Source: Methanoregula sp.
Lineage (GTDB): Archaea > Halobacteriota > Methanomicrobia > Methanomicrobiales > Methanospirillaceae
Direction of reading: 5' to 3'
NCBI GenBank assembly: GCA_028679075.1
Contig: JAJRCF010000001.1
Location: forward strand, 62,001 to 126,000
Length of the DNA: 64,000 nucleotides
This document shows, piece by piece, positions 27,024 to 35,907 of the stretch. Position 1 is the stretch's first letter; every line of letters begins with the position of its first letter. The position numbers were made by a program, and so were the translations under genes. A model generated the notes under the pieces. That model was not told where the DNA came from. It saw only the letters and a program-made list of their open reading frames with translations, and made no database searches.

Positions 27024-27403
27024 TTTAATCAAAAGGGAATTGATCTATCAGATATATTAAAATTATCTATATAACGCCCTCCATCCGTCCGACTAGTTTA
27101 TAGTCCAATCTCTTCTAAAATTTGGAAAAGTTCGGATAATAGATGACGAGTAACTCGTCGTCGGCTGATTATTATGGTATTTAATGAAACTCTGAATAGC
27201 GGAGCGGAGGTTACCAACTTCCCTGCCCAGTGAGGCCCCGACGAGGCGGCCGAGCGGTCCCACGCGTGGCGTCGAGGGGGGGGAATTATCATTTGAATTT
27301 AGAAAGCAGAATCATGCAAAATTATGCAATTGTATATTGTTTAAAAAAACATTTCAATATACACAAATACTTATTTTACATATTTTTACTTATTGAGTTA
27401 TAA
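27024..27403. other. Intergenic region with one dispersed element and an AT-rich promoter
   Basis: It holds a degenerate copy of the GC-rich motif (27226-27257) and then about 110 bases of very AT-rich DNA leading into the nuclease gene, with TATA-like words at about 27371-27390. No gene is seen. Confidence 0.45.
27226..27272 (+). repeat. Degenerate copy of the GC-rich dispersed motif
   Basis: CCCAGTGAGGCCCCGACGAG matches the motif at 26143 with a few changes and is again followed by a dyad (CCACGCGTGG). Confidence 0.55.
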
Positions 27404-28018
27404 ATGGCAATAAAGACTACAAAGGAACAAAATAATTCAGATGCTCAATCTCGTCGTGTATTAAGTGGTATTGAATTTGAACGTGAAATTTTTGAGTATA
27501 TTAAAGGCGAGGTTGGAAAATGTTCTCATATAGCCATTCTTAAACCAAAAACACATGTTTACCCCCCAGGGTCCGATCGAGATTATGATTTTTCTTGCAT
27601 GCAAATCAAAACACCTCATGGAGATGTCATTGGCGATACTGATATCGTTGTTTTTGATAAAAAGAGAAACAAACCCTTGATACTTGTCAGCTGTAAAATT
27701 TCTCTTAGAGAGAGAATGTCCCAATCTCTTTTTCATTGGTTCCTTTATAGAGCAGAAAAAGATCCAGAGATCAAACTTTTTTTTGTTACTAAAGATCCTG
27801 ACCTTGAATTTGGAAGCAGGGAAAACCCGCGAAAATGGGGCGTTCTTGCAGCCCATCTTGGTGTATATTGTTATTCCCAAAATCCGAAAACGGAGAGTTG
27901 GGGAACCATATTTCCCTTTGAAAACATGATTCGAGATCTCAAACGTATGTCTAGGATTAGTAAAAAGAAAAAACCGCTAAGAAAAAATACAAATGCGAAA
28001 AAGCGAGTGAAAAATTAA
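27404..28018 (+). CDS. Type II restriction endonuclease-like PD-(D/E)XK nuclease
   Basis: A 204-residue protein. A probable catalytic core is GDTDIVVFDKKRNKPLILVSCKISLRER: Asp, then Cys-Lys with the Ser-Leu-Arg-Glu-Arg tail typical of BsaWI-like type II enzymes. The C-terminus is very basic. It lies 69 bases upstream of a DNA methyltransferase on the same strand, which supports a restriction-modification pair. The gene is much more AT-rich than the host, suggesting transfer. The recognition site cannot be read from sequence; BsaWI likeness is tentative. Confidence 0.75.
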   Translation: MAIKTTKEQNNSDAQSRRVLSGIEFEREIFEYIKGEVGKCSHIAILKPKTHVYPPGSDRDYDFSCMQIKTPHGDVIGDTDIVVFDKKRNKPLILVSCKISLRERMSQSLFHWFLYRAEKDPEIKLFFVTKDPDLEFGSRENPRKWGVLAAHLGVYCYSQNPKTESWGTIFPFENMIRDLKRMSRISKKKKPLRKNTNAKKRVKN

Positions 28019-28087
28019 TCACACTTTCACGGTGTGCATATGAAGGTATTATCGTCATGATCAGGGATAACGAAGCGAGGTGAGATC

Positions 28088-29131
28088 GTGAATAAGAACA
28101 ATATTTTCTTTCAACACGGAGATCGAGTTCTTATCATCAATGATAATATTTTCAATACAACATTAGTTAAACGAAAATCTATTGACTTGATTGTTACTTC
28201 ACCCCCTTACAACGTTGATATTAATTATAATTCACATAATGACAAGATTAGTTACGAGCAATACATAAAATTCAGTAAAAAATGGATGAGTCGTTGTTAT
28301 TCTTGGCTCAAGGATGACGGAAAATTCTGTCTAAATATCCCTCTTGATAAAAATAAGGGTGGACAACAAAGTGTTGGAGCTGATTTAACAAAAATTGCGA
28401 CCGAAGATGTTGGATTTAAGTATTATACTACAATCGTTTGGAATGAAGGGAATATTTCTCGAAGAACCGCATGGGGGTCATGGAAAAGTGCATCCGCACC
28501 CTATGTAATTAGTCCAGTAGAATTGATCGTTGTGTTTTACAAAAAAAATTGGGAAAAAACGAGTGGGACACAAGAATCTGATATCGAAAAAGGGGAGTAT
28601 TTAGAGTGGATCAATGGGTTTTGGACATTTAATGGGGAAAAGAAAAAGAAAATCGGGCATCCTGCTCCTTTTCCTGTAATGCTGCCCCAAAGATGTATGA
28701 AACTATTTAGCTTTAAAGGTGATACCGTTTTAGATCTTTTCTTAGGAAGTGGAACAACATTAGTGGCATCGTATCAAAATGATAGAAATGGGATTGGTAT
28801 CGAAGTCGATCCTTATTATTGTCAAATTGCCCTTAATCGATTAAAAAAAGAGACTGATATTGACTCGGGGATTGTAAAAAAATTCGATATGCCTCTTGAT
28901 AGAAAAACTCGGTTAAAAAAATACTTTATCACTCAATCAGATTTGATTTTACAGCATTTCAAAGATTATCCAGCAGAATTAATGACCTATAATGATATTC
29001 GTGAATGGATTAAAGATGAGGTCACCAAAGGCTCTTTCGAGCCGATTAAGGCTCCTGAAAAAATCATGCGGAGTTTAGTGAAAAATAAACAGATAAGGAG
29101 ACTGCAATCGGGTCAATTTGTATATAGATAA
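28088..29131 (+). CDS. Site-specific DNA methyltransferase (N6-adenine or N4-cytosine)
   Basis: A 347-residue protein with motif IV TSPPYN near residue 37 and motif I FLGSGTT near 220, so the catalytic motif precedes the AdoMet motif, the beta-type order. TSPPY occurs in both N4-cytosine and N6-adenine enzymes. The C-terminal 90 residues may be a target-recognition or accessory domain. GTG 28088 follows GAGGTGA. It presumably protects sites cut by the upstream nuclease. AT-rich, foreign-looking composition. Confidence 0.88.
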   Translation: MNKNNIFFQHGDRVLIINDNIFNTTLVKRKSIDLIVTSPPYNVDINYNSHNDKISYEQYIKFSKKWMSRCYSWLKDDGKFCLNIPLDKNKGGQQSVGADLTKIATEDVGFKYYTTIVWNEGNISRRTAWGSWKSASAPYVISPVELIVVFYKKNWEKTSGTQESDIEKGEYLEWINGFWTFNGEKKKKIGHPAPFPVMLPQRCMKLFSFKGDTVLDLFLGSGTTLVASYQNDRNGIGIEVDPYYCQIALNRLKKETDIDSGIVKKFDMPLDRKTRLKKYFITQSDLILQHFKDYPAELMTYNDIREWIKDEVTKGSFEPIKAPEKIMRSLVKNKQIRRLQSGQFVYR

Positions 29132-29163
29132 TTGTTAACAACAATCGATGTTATGATCTCCGA

Positions 29164-29412
29164 CTATTCCCCTCCATCCCCATCCACCGGATACAAAAAC
29201 CCCTCCGCCACCCGGGCAACAAAAGGCATCACAACCCACGTCAACAACACAACCAGCAACGTAACAAACACAACCTTCTGCACAAGGAACGGCTCGCCAT
29301 CCAGAAACGGGCCAGTCAAAAGGGAAATAACAATCGAGACCGGCAACGCCGCACATCAGGTCACGACCACCTGCCGTGCCTTGGTCAGCGACCGGAGAAG
29401 ATGATCTGTAAA
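29164..29412 (-). pseudogene. C-terminal remnant of a membrane protein with an in-frame stop
   Basis: The minus frame reads DHLLRSLTKARQVVVT, then TGA, then CAALPVSIVIS and a second helix ending in TWVVMPFVARVAEGFLYP. This ending resembles the membrane tail of proteins related to antibiotic-biosynthesis-monooxygenase family members. TGA replaces what could have been TGG. The N-terminal domain is missing, cut off at the tRNA side. Confidence 0.45.
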
Positions 29413-29451
29413 ATCGCTTCCGCTCTTTTGTAAAAAATTTTAAAACCAGAG

Positions 29452-29523
29452 TGCGCCGACCGGGACTCGAACCCGGGTTTAGGCGTTGGCAACGCCTAGT
29501 GATAACCACTACACTATCGGCGC
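29452..29523 (-). tRNA. tRNA-Gly (anticodon GCC)
   Basis: The minus strand folds as a complete cloverleaf: acceptor GCGCCGA with TCGGCGC, anticodon stem AGGCG/CGCCT around loop TTGCCAA, and T-loop TTCGAGTC. The anticodon GCC reads glycine codons GGC/GGT. No intron is present and CCA is not encoded. Its 3' end faces the restriction-modification genes. Confidence 0.95.
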
Positions 29524-29552
29524 AGTGTGCTCTACAATGTGGGTAGTCAAAC

Positions 29553-29562
29553 GATTTAAGTA
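29553..29562 (-). promoter_or_regulatory. TATA box of the tRNA-Gly gene
   Basis: On the minus strand TACTTAAATC lies about 30 bases before the mature 5' end, the expected archaeal spacing for a short tRNA leader. Confidence 0.5.
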
Positions 29563-29657
29563 TTGCGAAGAACGGGAGATGCGGGCTGTGTTCTTTCCTG
29601 ACGGAACCGAACAAATATCATAGGATTTTTGAGTATGATCGCTCTATCTTATACCAG

Positions 29658-30284
29658 ATGATCCCTCTCTTTGTGGACTGTTCCAACAGGCGCATTGTGA
29701 TCTTCGGAGGGGGGGCCGTGGCTGCACGGAAGGCTGCCTATTTTTCCGGGAAGGCTCACGTAACGGTCGCGAGCCGGTCGTTCGTCCCGGCATTCGACGA
29801 CCTCGCGGTCACCCGCGTGGAACTCGACCTTGGGACAACGAGCGACCTGAAGCTGCTGGCACTCACAAAAGACGCGTTCCTCGTGATTGCCGCGGTCTCC
29901 GACCCGGCGGTCAACAACCGGATCGGCGGGCTCTGCAAAGCAAAGGGCATCCTCTTCAACAACGCGGACGGGGAGAAAGGCGACGTGGTCCTGCCTGCGG
30001 TGACAGGAGGGGAGCACTACACGATCGCGGTCAGCACGCACGGGGCAAGCCCGGCCGTTGCCCGGTTCGTCCGCGAGGAACTCGAAGACGAGTTCCCGGC
30101 GCTGGACGCAATGATCGTGCTGCAGGAAAAACTGCGTGAAGCGCTGAAGAAGTCCGAGCCGGACCAGGGACGGAGGAACATAATCCTGCGGGACGTGCTG
30201 GACGACCACACGGTCTGGGAACAGCTCATGACCGATGAGGCCGCTGCATGGAATGACGTGCAGAAGAGGTACCTGCATGGCTGA
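29658..30284 (+). CDS. Precorrin-2 dehydrogenase / sirohydrochlorin ferrochelatase
   Basis: A 208-residue protein with an N-terminal NAD-binding fold (VIFGGGAVAARKAAYF) and the conserved NADGEKGDVVLPAV segment of the CysG N-terminal / Met8 family. It oxidises precorrin-2 to sirohydrochlorin, the branch point to sirohaem, cobamides and coenzyme F430. It overlaps hemA by eight bases, so the two are translationally coupled. The methyltransferase half of CysG is a separate gene here (38019-38777). Confidence 0.9.
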   Translation: MIPLFVDCSNRRIVIFGGGAVAARKAAYFSGKAHVTVASRSFVPAFDDLAVTRVELDLGTTSDLKLLALTKDAFLVIAAVSDPAVNNRIGGLCKAKGILFNNADGEKGDVVLPAVTGGEHYTIAVSTHGASPAVARFVREELEDEFPALDAMIVLQEKLREALKKSEPDQGRRNIILRDVLDDHTVWEQLMTDEAAAWNDVQKRYLHG

Positions 30285-31551
30285 GACCATTGCACCGCTC
30301 GCGATTGCCGGCGTGAGCCACCATACCGCGAACGTGACCACGATCGAGGCGTTCCGGTTCGCAGACGAGGAGGCGTTCCTAGCAGCAGCACGCAACCGGT
30401 TCTGTGGCGTCATCATCCTCCAGACCTGCAACCGCGTTGAGGTGATGGTGGAAGGCAACGAGGCAGAGCTCCGGAAATTCCTGGAAGAACAGGGCCGGAA
30501 GGACTTTTTTGTCCATGAAAGTGCCGGTGCCCTCCGCCACCTCTTTGCCCTCGCGTCCGGCATCGACTCGATGATCGTGGGCGAGGACCAGATCATCGGG
30601 CAGCTCAAGAAGGCGCTCTCGGATGCGCAGGAAGCGGACACCGCAAGCCCGTTCCTCGAGACCTGCATCAACAAGGCAATCCATGTCGGCGTCGAAGTCC
30701 GGCGCCGGACGCTCATCAACCGGGGCTCGGTCTCGGTCGGCTCCGCAGCAGTCCGCCTTGCTGAGGCGGAGATCGGCACCCTTGCCGGGAAACACATCCT
30801 TGTGGTCGGCAGCGGCGAGATGGGGCTCCTTGTCGCCCAGGCGCTTGCGGCAAAACACCTGACCGCGATGTACGTGGCGAACCGGACCTACAAGCGGGCC
30901 GAGATCCTTGCCGGCAAGATCGGCGGCAAGGCCGTGAAGTTTGCGGAGCTCTACCACTACATCTCGCTCTCCGATGTCGTGATCTCCTGCACCGCCGCCC
31001 CGCATGCAGTGATCAAAAGAACGGAGCTCGCCCATGCAATGAAGGAGCGGTGCTGGCCTCCCGAGGGGCACCCCCGCCCGCTCATCCTCGTTGATATTGC
31101 CCAGCCCCGCGATGTGGAAGAAGGCGCCGGGACCGTTGACGGTGTCCGGCTCTACACGATCGATGACCTGCGTTCCGTGAACGAGCAGACCATGAGCACC
31201 CGGAAGGCCGAGGCGGACCGGGCCCACGGGTTTGTCGAAGCCGAGCTCGCTCTCTTCCTCCGGCACCTCAACCGGCTGAACGCGGACGAATGCTTAAGCT
31301 CGCTCCATACCTGGGCCGAGGCCGTGAGGGTGCGGGAGCGGGAACGTGCCCTCACCCGGCTGGGGACTGCGGACGAGAAGACCGCCGCGGTCATCGACGA
31401 CCTGACCCGCGTGCTCGCAAAGAAACTGCTGACCGACGCCACCTTCGCCATCCGCACCTGTGCCGAGGAAGGCGACATCGCCGCTGCCGAGGCGCTCACG
31501 AACGCGATCACGAAAGGCAACCGCATCGGGGCACAGCCGCCAAAAGAATAA
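30277..31551 (+). CDS. hemA: Glutamyl-tRNA reductase
   Basis: A 424-residue enzyme for the first committed step of C5-pathway tetrapyrrole synthesis, reducing glutamyl-tRNA to glutamate-1-semialdehyde. Visible motifs: GVSHHTANVTTIEAFRF, LQTCNRVEVM with the catalytic Cys, GIDSMIVGEDQIIGQLKKA, NRGSVSVGSAAVRLAE and a VVGSGEMG nucleotide loop, then the C-terminal dimerisation helix. ATG 30277 overlaps the upstream stop. The next pathway gene is 3.4 kb away. Confidence 0.95.
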   Translation: MAETIAPLAIAGVSHHTANVTTIEAFRFADEEAFLAAARNRFCGVIILQTCNRVEVMVEGNEAELRKFLEEQGRKDFFVHESAGALRHLFALASGIDSMIVGEDQIIGQLKKALSDAQEADTASPFLETCINKAIHVGVEVRRRTLINRGSVSVGSAAVRLAEAEIGTLAGKHILVVGSGEMGLLVAQALAAKHLTAMYVANRTYKRAEILAGKIGGKAVKFAELYHYISLSDVVISCTAAPHAVIKRTELAHAMKERCWPPEGHPRPLILVDIAQPRDVEEGAGTVDGVRLYTIDDLRSVNEQTMSTRKAEADRAHGFVEAELALFLRHLNRLNADECLSSLHTWAEAVRVRERERALTRLGTADEKTAAVIDDLTRVLAKKLLTDATFAIRTCAEEGDIAAAEALTNAITKGNRIGAQPPKE

Positions 31552-31647
31552 TCCGGGTTAAGATCAGTCCGGAATACTTTTTTTAAAAGAATCAGGTCAG
31601 GATATTAAAAAAATAATACAAGTTCCCGTCCTTTGTATCAGGAAAAA

Positions 31648-32778
31648 TTAAGGTCCGGAGCGGTTATGGAAGTAGGTAATCGACAACAGGGTGCCGTTCT
31701 GCGCATCGACCCATCCCTCTTCCGGGACAGGGAATTGCCATGCCCGGATCGTGTTATCATCAAACCGGACCCTCCAGACAAGGGGGATGACGCCGGGCAA
31801 TGGGAGATACTTTTCATGGTTGTAGGTATCCATCCACAGGAGATCCGCAGATACGATCCTGAAACTGCCAGCCGATTCCGGATAGCATGCCTTGGCTTCC
31901 CGCTCAACAAGCGCTATCGCTGCGTCACGGGAAATGGCCGGGACGGATTGTGCTGCGACTGCATTCTCCGGTGTGTCCCATGCCTTATAGTACATGACGA
32001 CGTTACCGGTTCCGGGATCCACCCTGATGTTAAAACCGTTGTTGCTGCAGGGAACTCCCTGGATGATTCTCCGATAATTAAAGAGGTATTCGTTACCGTC
32101 AAGATGTGAATCGATCAGTTGGAGAGGGAGTTCACCATTCCGTTCCCGGATCTCGTCCTCCGCAGTCAGCCGTGCACTCTCCATGGTTGTAGCGGCGAGA
32201 TGGGGGACCTCCACCGGACCTATCCACGACCGGTGTGAAACAACAGAATATAACATGAGATCGCCGGTATACGCATCAAGTGTACCAACGACAAGTTGTT
32301 GATCGCCCATACGCATGTTAAAATGCCACATCCGGTTGTTGACAGAGCCATCGGAATACTCCATCTCAATACGGTCGGGGGAATATTGCGGGAACGCTGA
32401 TCGGGCAATACTTTCCGCCTCTTCTCTCGTTATCACCGCTCCTTTCTTCGTGTACTGAGAGGAGTAGTTTCCCGCTGATACCGCAGTGAATGCCGATGTA
32501 TTGTAATAGGAGAAACCGTCTATACTCGGGACGTTCACGTCTTCAAACCGGACCATGGAACATTTGTTTGCAGTTTTTTCAGAAGATGAGTCCGTTGCTG
32601 TTGTTGTCAGCCCGGTTGGTACCGGAACAGCAGGATTCGCCTTGACACCGGTATCGGACAGGACAGGGGGATTGATTTCATGGCTGTCTATGAGCGCAGG
32701 AACGATGATCCCTGTTGCAATGATGACGAGTATCGCAGCCAGAATAATACCGGTATACGCGAGATACCTCTTTTTCAT
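31648..32778 (-). CDS. Membrane-anchored YcdB/YcdC-like domain protein
   Basis: A 376-residue protein with one N-terminal helix (residues about 6-28), a Thr/Ser-rich linker and two repeats of a YcdB-like module. The phrase NYRRIIQGVPCSNNGFNIRVDPGTGNVV is characteristic of YcdB/YcdC domains, and VWRVRFDD follows. It ends DAQNGTLLSITYFHNRSGP. It is related to the anchored proteins at 7393, 49330 and 51507. It sits on the opposite strand between hemA and hemB. Role unknown. Confidence 0.7.
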   Translation of the reverse strand: MKKRYLAYTGIILAAILVIIATGIIVPALIDSHEINPPVLSDTGVKANPAVPVPTGLTTTATDSSSEKTANKCSMVRFEDVNVPSIDGFSYYNTSAFTAVSAGNYSSQYTKKGAVITREEAESIARSAFPQYSPDRIEMEYSDGSVNNRMWHFNMRMGDQQLVVGTLDAYTGDLMLYSVVSHRSWIGPVEVPHLAATTMESARLTAEDEIRERNGELPLQLIDSHLDGNEYLFNYRRIIQGVPCSNNGFNIRVDPGTGNVVMYYKAWDTPENAVAAQSVPAISRDAAIALVEREAKACYPESAGSFRIVSADLLWMDTYNHEKYLPLPGVIPLVWRVRFDDNTIRAWQFPVPEEGWVDAQNGTLLSITYFHNRSGP

Positions 32779-33053
32779 TAAAACACCGTGCAATATAATT
32801 TGTGCATTATGTTAAAAATATTTATCTTTTTATCTTTAATTGCATGGGAACTCCAGATCCGCGCCGGATTGTATTTCTCCTGCATAATAATAAATCTCTA
32901 AAATACCTGAGACATTGGGTTGAACGTCCCGGTTTGATCCTGAACTGGCAGGTCAGTCTTTAAAGGAGTAATTTTTTTTAAAGTATTGTCCCGTTCACGG
33001 GATCTTCTAAATCCGACAGGTCCGTCAGGACCTGGAGGAGGAGAAGATTCCCA

Positions 33054-33728
33054 TCAGGGAATCTTCGCATATGCCTTCTGTGCGATGGCGATCGCTGCCT
33101 TATCGTCCACAACCGGCCCGCTCATCCGGATCACTTCAAGGGTCGTTCCTTTGGAGAAAACGATCTCAACAAAATTCTGCCCGAGGGTATTCTGGTTCGT
33201 ATTCTCCATCGTGAGCCCTGTTGCAGAAAGAGGGGCGGATGTCCTGGATGCGGTTATTACGGCCGGGGACAGACCCGGGTTCCGGACACCCGCGACAAAT
33301 CCCCGGTAGTTCTCACCCAGTCCCGACAGCCGGAGGTCCGTATACACGAGGTCGCTGTAGGAATGGTCCGTCCTGTTGATATACTCGATGATGTCCGGCA
33401 TGCTGCTCTCCGGATAGGTGGCGAGAGACTGGAGGACGACAAACGGGGATTGCCCCGGGACATCTTTTGTATCCGTGTACTCCACGACATACCCGGCCCG
33501 CCAGCCGAGACTCATGGCAAGGCTTCCCATTTCTGTGGCGTTCTTCTGCCGGACCATGGTCAGGACATAGCCTTCCGGGAGATCGGTGCGGTCGAGGGCA
33601 AGCGAAGAGAGTGAGATGGCCGGTGAGTGCGTGGCTGTTGCGGAAGGGGTCGGGGCAGTCGTGCATCCCGCGAAGGCAAGTGCAGCACACACGAGCACCG
33701 CAAGGATGAGGGAGGAGTGATTGTTCAT
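33054..33728 (-). CDS. Small secreted lipoprotein
   Basis: A 224-residue protein with a lipobox (LAFAGC, Cys at residue 21), a Thr/Pro/Ser linker and one soluble domain (LPEGYVLTMVRQ, VVEYTDTKDVPG, FVEIVFSKGTTLEVI). The fold is probably alpha/beta; no family is recognised. It would be anchored outside the membrane. Confidence 0.65.
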   Translation of the reverse strand: MNNHSSLILAVLVCAALAFAGCTTAPTPSATATHSPAISLSSLALDRTDLPEGYVLTMVRQKNATEMGSLAMSLGWRAGYVVEYTDTKDVPGQSPFVVLQSLATYPESSMPDIIEYINRTDHSYSDLVYTDLRLSGLGENYRGFVAGVRNPGLSPAVITASRTSAPLSATGLTMENTNQNTLGQNFVEIVFSKGTTLEVIRMSGPVVDDKAAIAIAQKAYAKIP

Positions 33729-33796
33729 ACTCTCCGGTCAACCCGGAAGTATGAAAAAGATTGTGCACGCGGCACAACGGGGCCGCAGGCACGGGA

Positions 33797-34039
33797 TTAT
33801 TTCTGTTCCTGTTCCGTGCCCCGGATACAATAGTAGGCTTTCTTCAGGCCAAGGACTTTCGTGACCGGGCATGCCGGGCACAGGCACCCTTTCGGATCGA
33901 ACTTACAATCCTTGCTCCTGCCGGTTACGCAGAAGAGCAGCTCAGCACCTGCCCGCATGCATTCCGTGTAACTCGGGCACGATCCGCAGATACATTTCTT
34001 CTTGTTCTCTTCCATCATCGCCCGCTCTTTTTCGTCCAT
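33797..34039 (-). CDS. DUF2769 cysteine-rich protein
   Basis: An 80-residue protein with nine cysteines (CICGSCPSYTEC, C-x6-C, CLCPACPV), matching the methanogen-enriched DUF2769 family. The spacing could hold zinc or an iron-sulfur cluster; no function is established. It is divergent from the flavodoxin-like gene, and about 50 bases separate the starts, so they probably share a regulatory region. Confidence 0.85.
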   Translation of the reverse strand: MDEKERAMMEENKKKCICGSCPSYTECMRAGAELLFCVTGRSKDCKFDPKGCLCPACPVTKVLGLKKAYYCIRGTEQEQK

Positions 34040-34092
34040 GACTTCACCCTGATCAACAAGTAGATTATCCCCCTCTCCATGATAATTAAATC

Positions 34093-34821
34093 ATGCCTGC
34101 ACCACTTGTCGGAAGAAAACTGGGGGTCAACATCATCCCGGTCCCGGACAAGGATACCTGCCGGAAGGTCCGGGTCCTCGGTATCTCGGGATCGAGCCGC
34201 CAGCAGCCGGGGATGAGCAAGTCCGAAGCGCTCCTCGACTCTGCACTCAAAAAGTACCGGGAGTATGGCTGCCAGACCGAATTTATCCGGTTAAAGGACC
34301 TGAAGGTCTATGACTGCGAGGGAAATTATTCCGAGAACCCCGCGTACTGCACGTATCCCTGCCAGAGTTCCCTGAAGTATGAAGACGACCAGATGCAGAC
34401 GGTGTACGATGCCGTCCTTGCCTGCGACATCCTGATCCTCGCAACTCCGATCCGCTGGAACAACCACTCGGCCCTTGTCCAGAAATTTATCGAACGCATG
34501 AATGCGATCGAGAACCAGTACGCGTGGTTCGGCAACCGCATGATCACGAACAAGGTCGCCGGCCTGATTGTCATAGGCCATGTCGATGGCATCCAGCACG
34601 TTGCGGGAAACCTGTTGAATTTCTTCTCCTGGGCCGGCTTCCATATCCCCGAAGTGGCGATCGCATCATGGGTCGGGGAGAACGACGAGGACACGACCAA
34701 AGACCGGGACCTGATAGACAACAACCAGTACACGCAGGAAGATCTCAGCAACCTTGTTGCAAGTGCGCTCCGGCTTGCCTGTGCCCTGAAGCGGCAGTGT
34801 GAGGCCGAGAATACGGGCTGA
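34093..34821 (+). CDS. NADPH-dependent FMN reductase / flavodoxin family protein
   Basis: A 242-residue protein. LGISGSSRQ near residue 31 starts the FMN-binding loop, and ILATPIRWNNHSALVQKFIERMN matches the family. Two cysteine-containing segments (YDCEGNY, CTYPC) near 75-90 recall iron-sulfur flavoproteins of methanogens, though the full cluster motif is not clear. An electron-transfer role beside DUF2769 is plausible but unproven. Confidence 0.85.
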   Translation: MPAPLVGRKLGVNIIPVPDKDTCRKVRVLGISGSSRQQPGMSKSEALLDSALKKYREYGCQTEFIRLKDLKVYDCEGNYSENPAYCTYPCQSSLKYEDDQMQTVYDAVLACDILILATPIRWNNHSALVQKFIERMNAIENQYAWFGNRMITNKVAGLIVIGHVDGIQHVAGNLLNFFSWAGFHIPEVAIASWVGENDEDTTKDRDLIDNNQYTQEDLSNLVASALRLACALKRQCEAENTG

Positions 34822-34908
34822 AACCGTGATCCCTGCTGCCCGTCAGGTACACAGATACTGCAACCATAAATACGATGGATCTCAAAAAATGTATTCAACC
34901 AATAACGG

Positions 34909-35907
34909 GTGGTGGCACACACGAGTATCTTTCCCAAACGCCGGATGAGGCGAACACGGTCCCGGAATATCCAGCCGCTCCTGCGCGAGTGCAGCCTCTC
35001 GAAGAACGACCTGATCGCCCCCCTGTTTGTTGATGAACTGATCACCGCCCAAAAGCCCATCGAGGCAATGCCCGGCCAGTTCCGCTACCCCATCAGCGGT
35101 ATTTCCGGCGTGGCATCGGCCCTCTGGAAGAAAGGGATCCGGGCGATCCTCCTCTTCGGCATCCCGAAAGACAAGGACCCCGAGGCAAAGTCCGCGTACC
35201 ACCCGGAAGGCGTTGTGCAGCAGGCAGTCCGACGGGTCAAGGAAGATGTGCCGGGGATGGTCGTCATCACGGACGTCTGCGCCTGCGAGTACACCGACCA
35301 CGGCCACTGCGGGATCATCGGGGAGACCCGGGGCGGCACGGACCTGCTCAACGATGCATCGCTCGTCCTCATGAACCGGATCGCGCTCAGCCACGCCGAG
35401 GCCGGCGCCGATATCGTTGCCCCCTCCTGCATGCTGGACGGGATGGTCGGGTCGATCCGCACGGCGCTGGACGAAGCCGGGTATGACGAGGTCCTGATCA
35501 TGTCCTATTCCACCAAGTTCTCGTCCGCACTGTACGGCCCGTTCCGGGAAGCGGCAGACTCCGGGTTCTCGTTTGGCGACCGCTCGACCTACCAGATCAA
35601 TCCCGGCAACAGCCGCGAGGCATTCCTCGAATCGCAGATGGACGCGGACGAAGGGGCCGACATCCTGATGGTGAAGCCAGCCGGGTTCTACCTTGACGTG
35701 CTCTCGGAAGTCGCAACAATCGGGCTGCCGGTCGCCGCGTACCAGGTGAGCGGGGAGTACTCGATGATCAGGGCCGCTGCAAAGAACGGCTGGCTGAAAG
35801 AGAAGGAAACGATCATCGAGAGCCTCACCTGCATCAAACGGGCCGGGGCGGATCTCATCATCACCTATTTTGCGGGCGAGGTTGCCGGGTGGCTTGATGA
35901 GGCATAA
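34909..35907 (+). CDS. hemB: Porphobilinogen synthase (5-aminolevulinate dehydratase)
   Basis: A 332-residue enzyme that condenses two 5-aminolevulinates to porphobilinogen. The cysteine-rich zinc site [14 protein letters not shown] is intact, as are [18 protein letters not shown] with the Schiff-base region and [14 protein letters not shown] start at 34909 or 34912 is likely. Its end overlaps hemL by eleven bases, beginning a tightly packed run hemB-hemL-hemC-cobA. Confidence 0.95.
   Translation: MVAHTSIFPKRRMRRTRSRNIQPLLRECSLSKNDLIAPLFVDELITAQKPIEAMPGQFRYPISGISGVASALWKKGIRAILLFGIPKDKDPEAKSAYHPEGVVQQAVRRVKEDVPGMVVITDVCACEYTDHGHCGIIGETRGGTDLLNDASLVLMNRIALSHAEAGADIVAPSCMLDGMVGSIRTALDEAGYDEVLIMSYSTKFSSALYGPFREAADSGFSFGDRSTYQINPGNSREAFLESQMDADEGADILMVKPAGFYLDVLSEVATIGLPVAAYQVSGEYSMIRAAAKNGWLKEKETIIESLTCIKRAGADLIITYFAGEVAGWLDEA

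Noticed and set aside
29132-29404. Thr/Asn-rich plus-strand frame after the methyltransferase
   Set aside because: Its low-complexity composition is the antisense of a membrane-protein remnant that reads sensibly on the minus strand.
29452-29523. Integration site with a duplicated tRNA end
   Set aside because: No second copy of the tRNA-Gly 3' sequence was found in the window and no integrase gene is visible, so an attachment site is not annotated.
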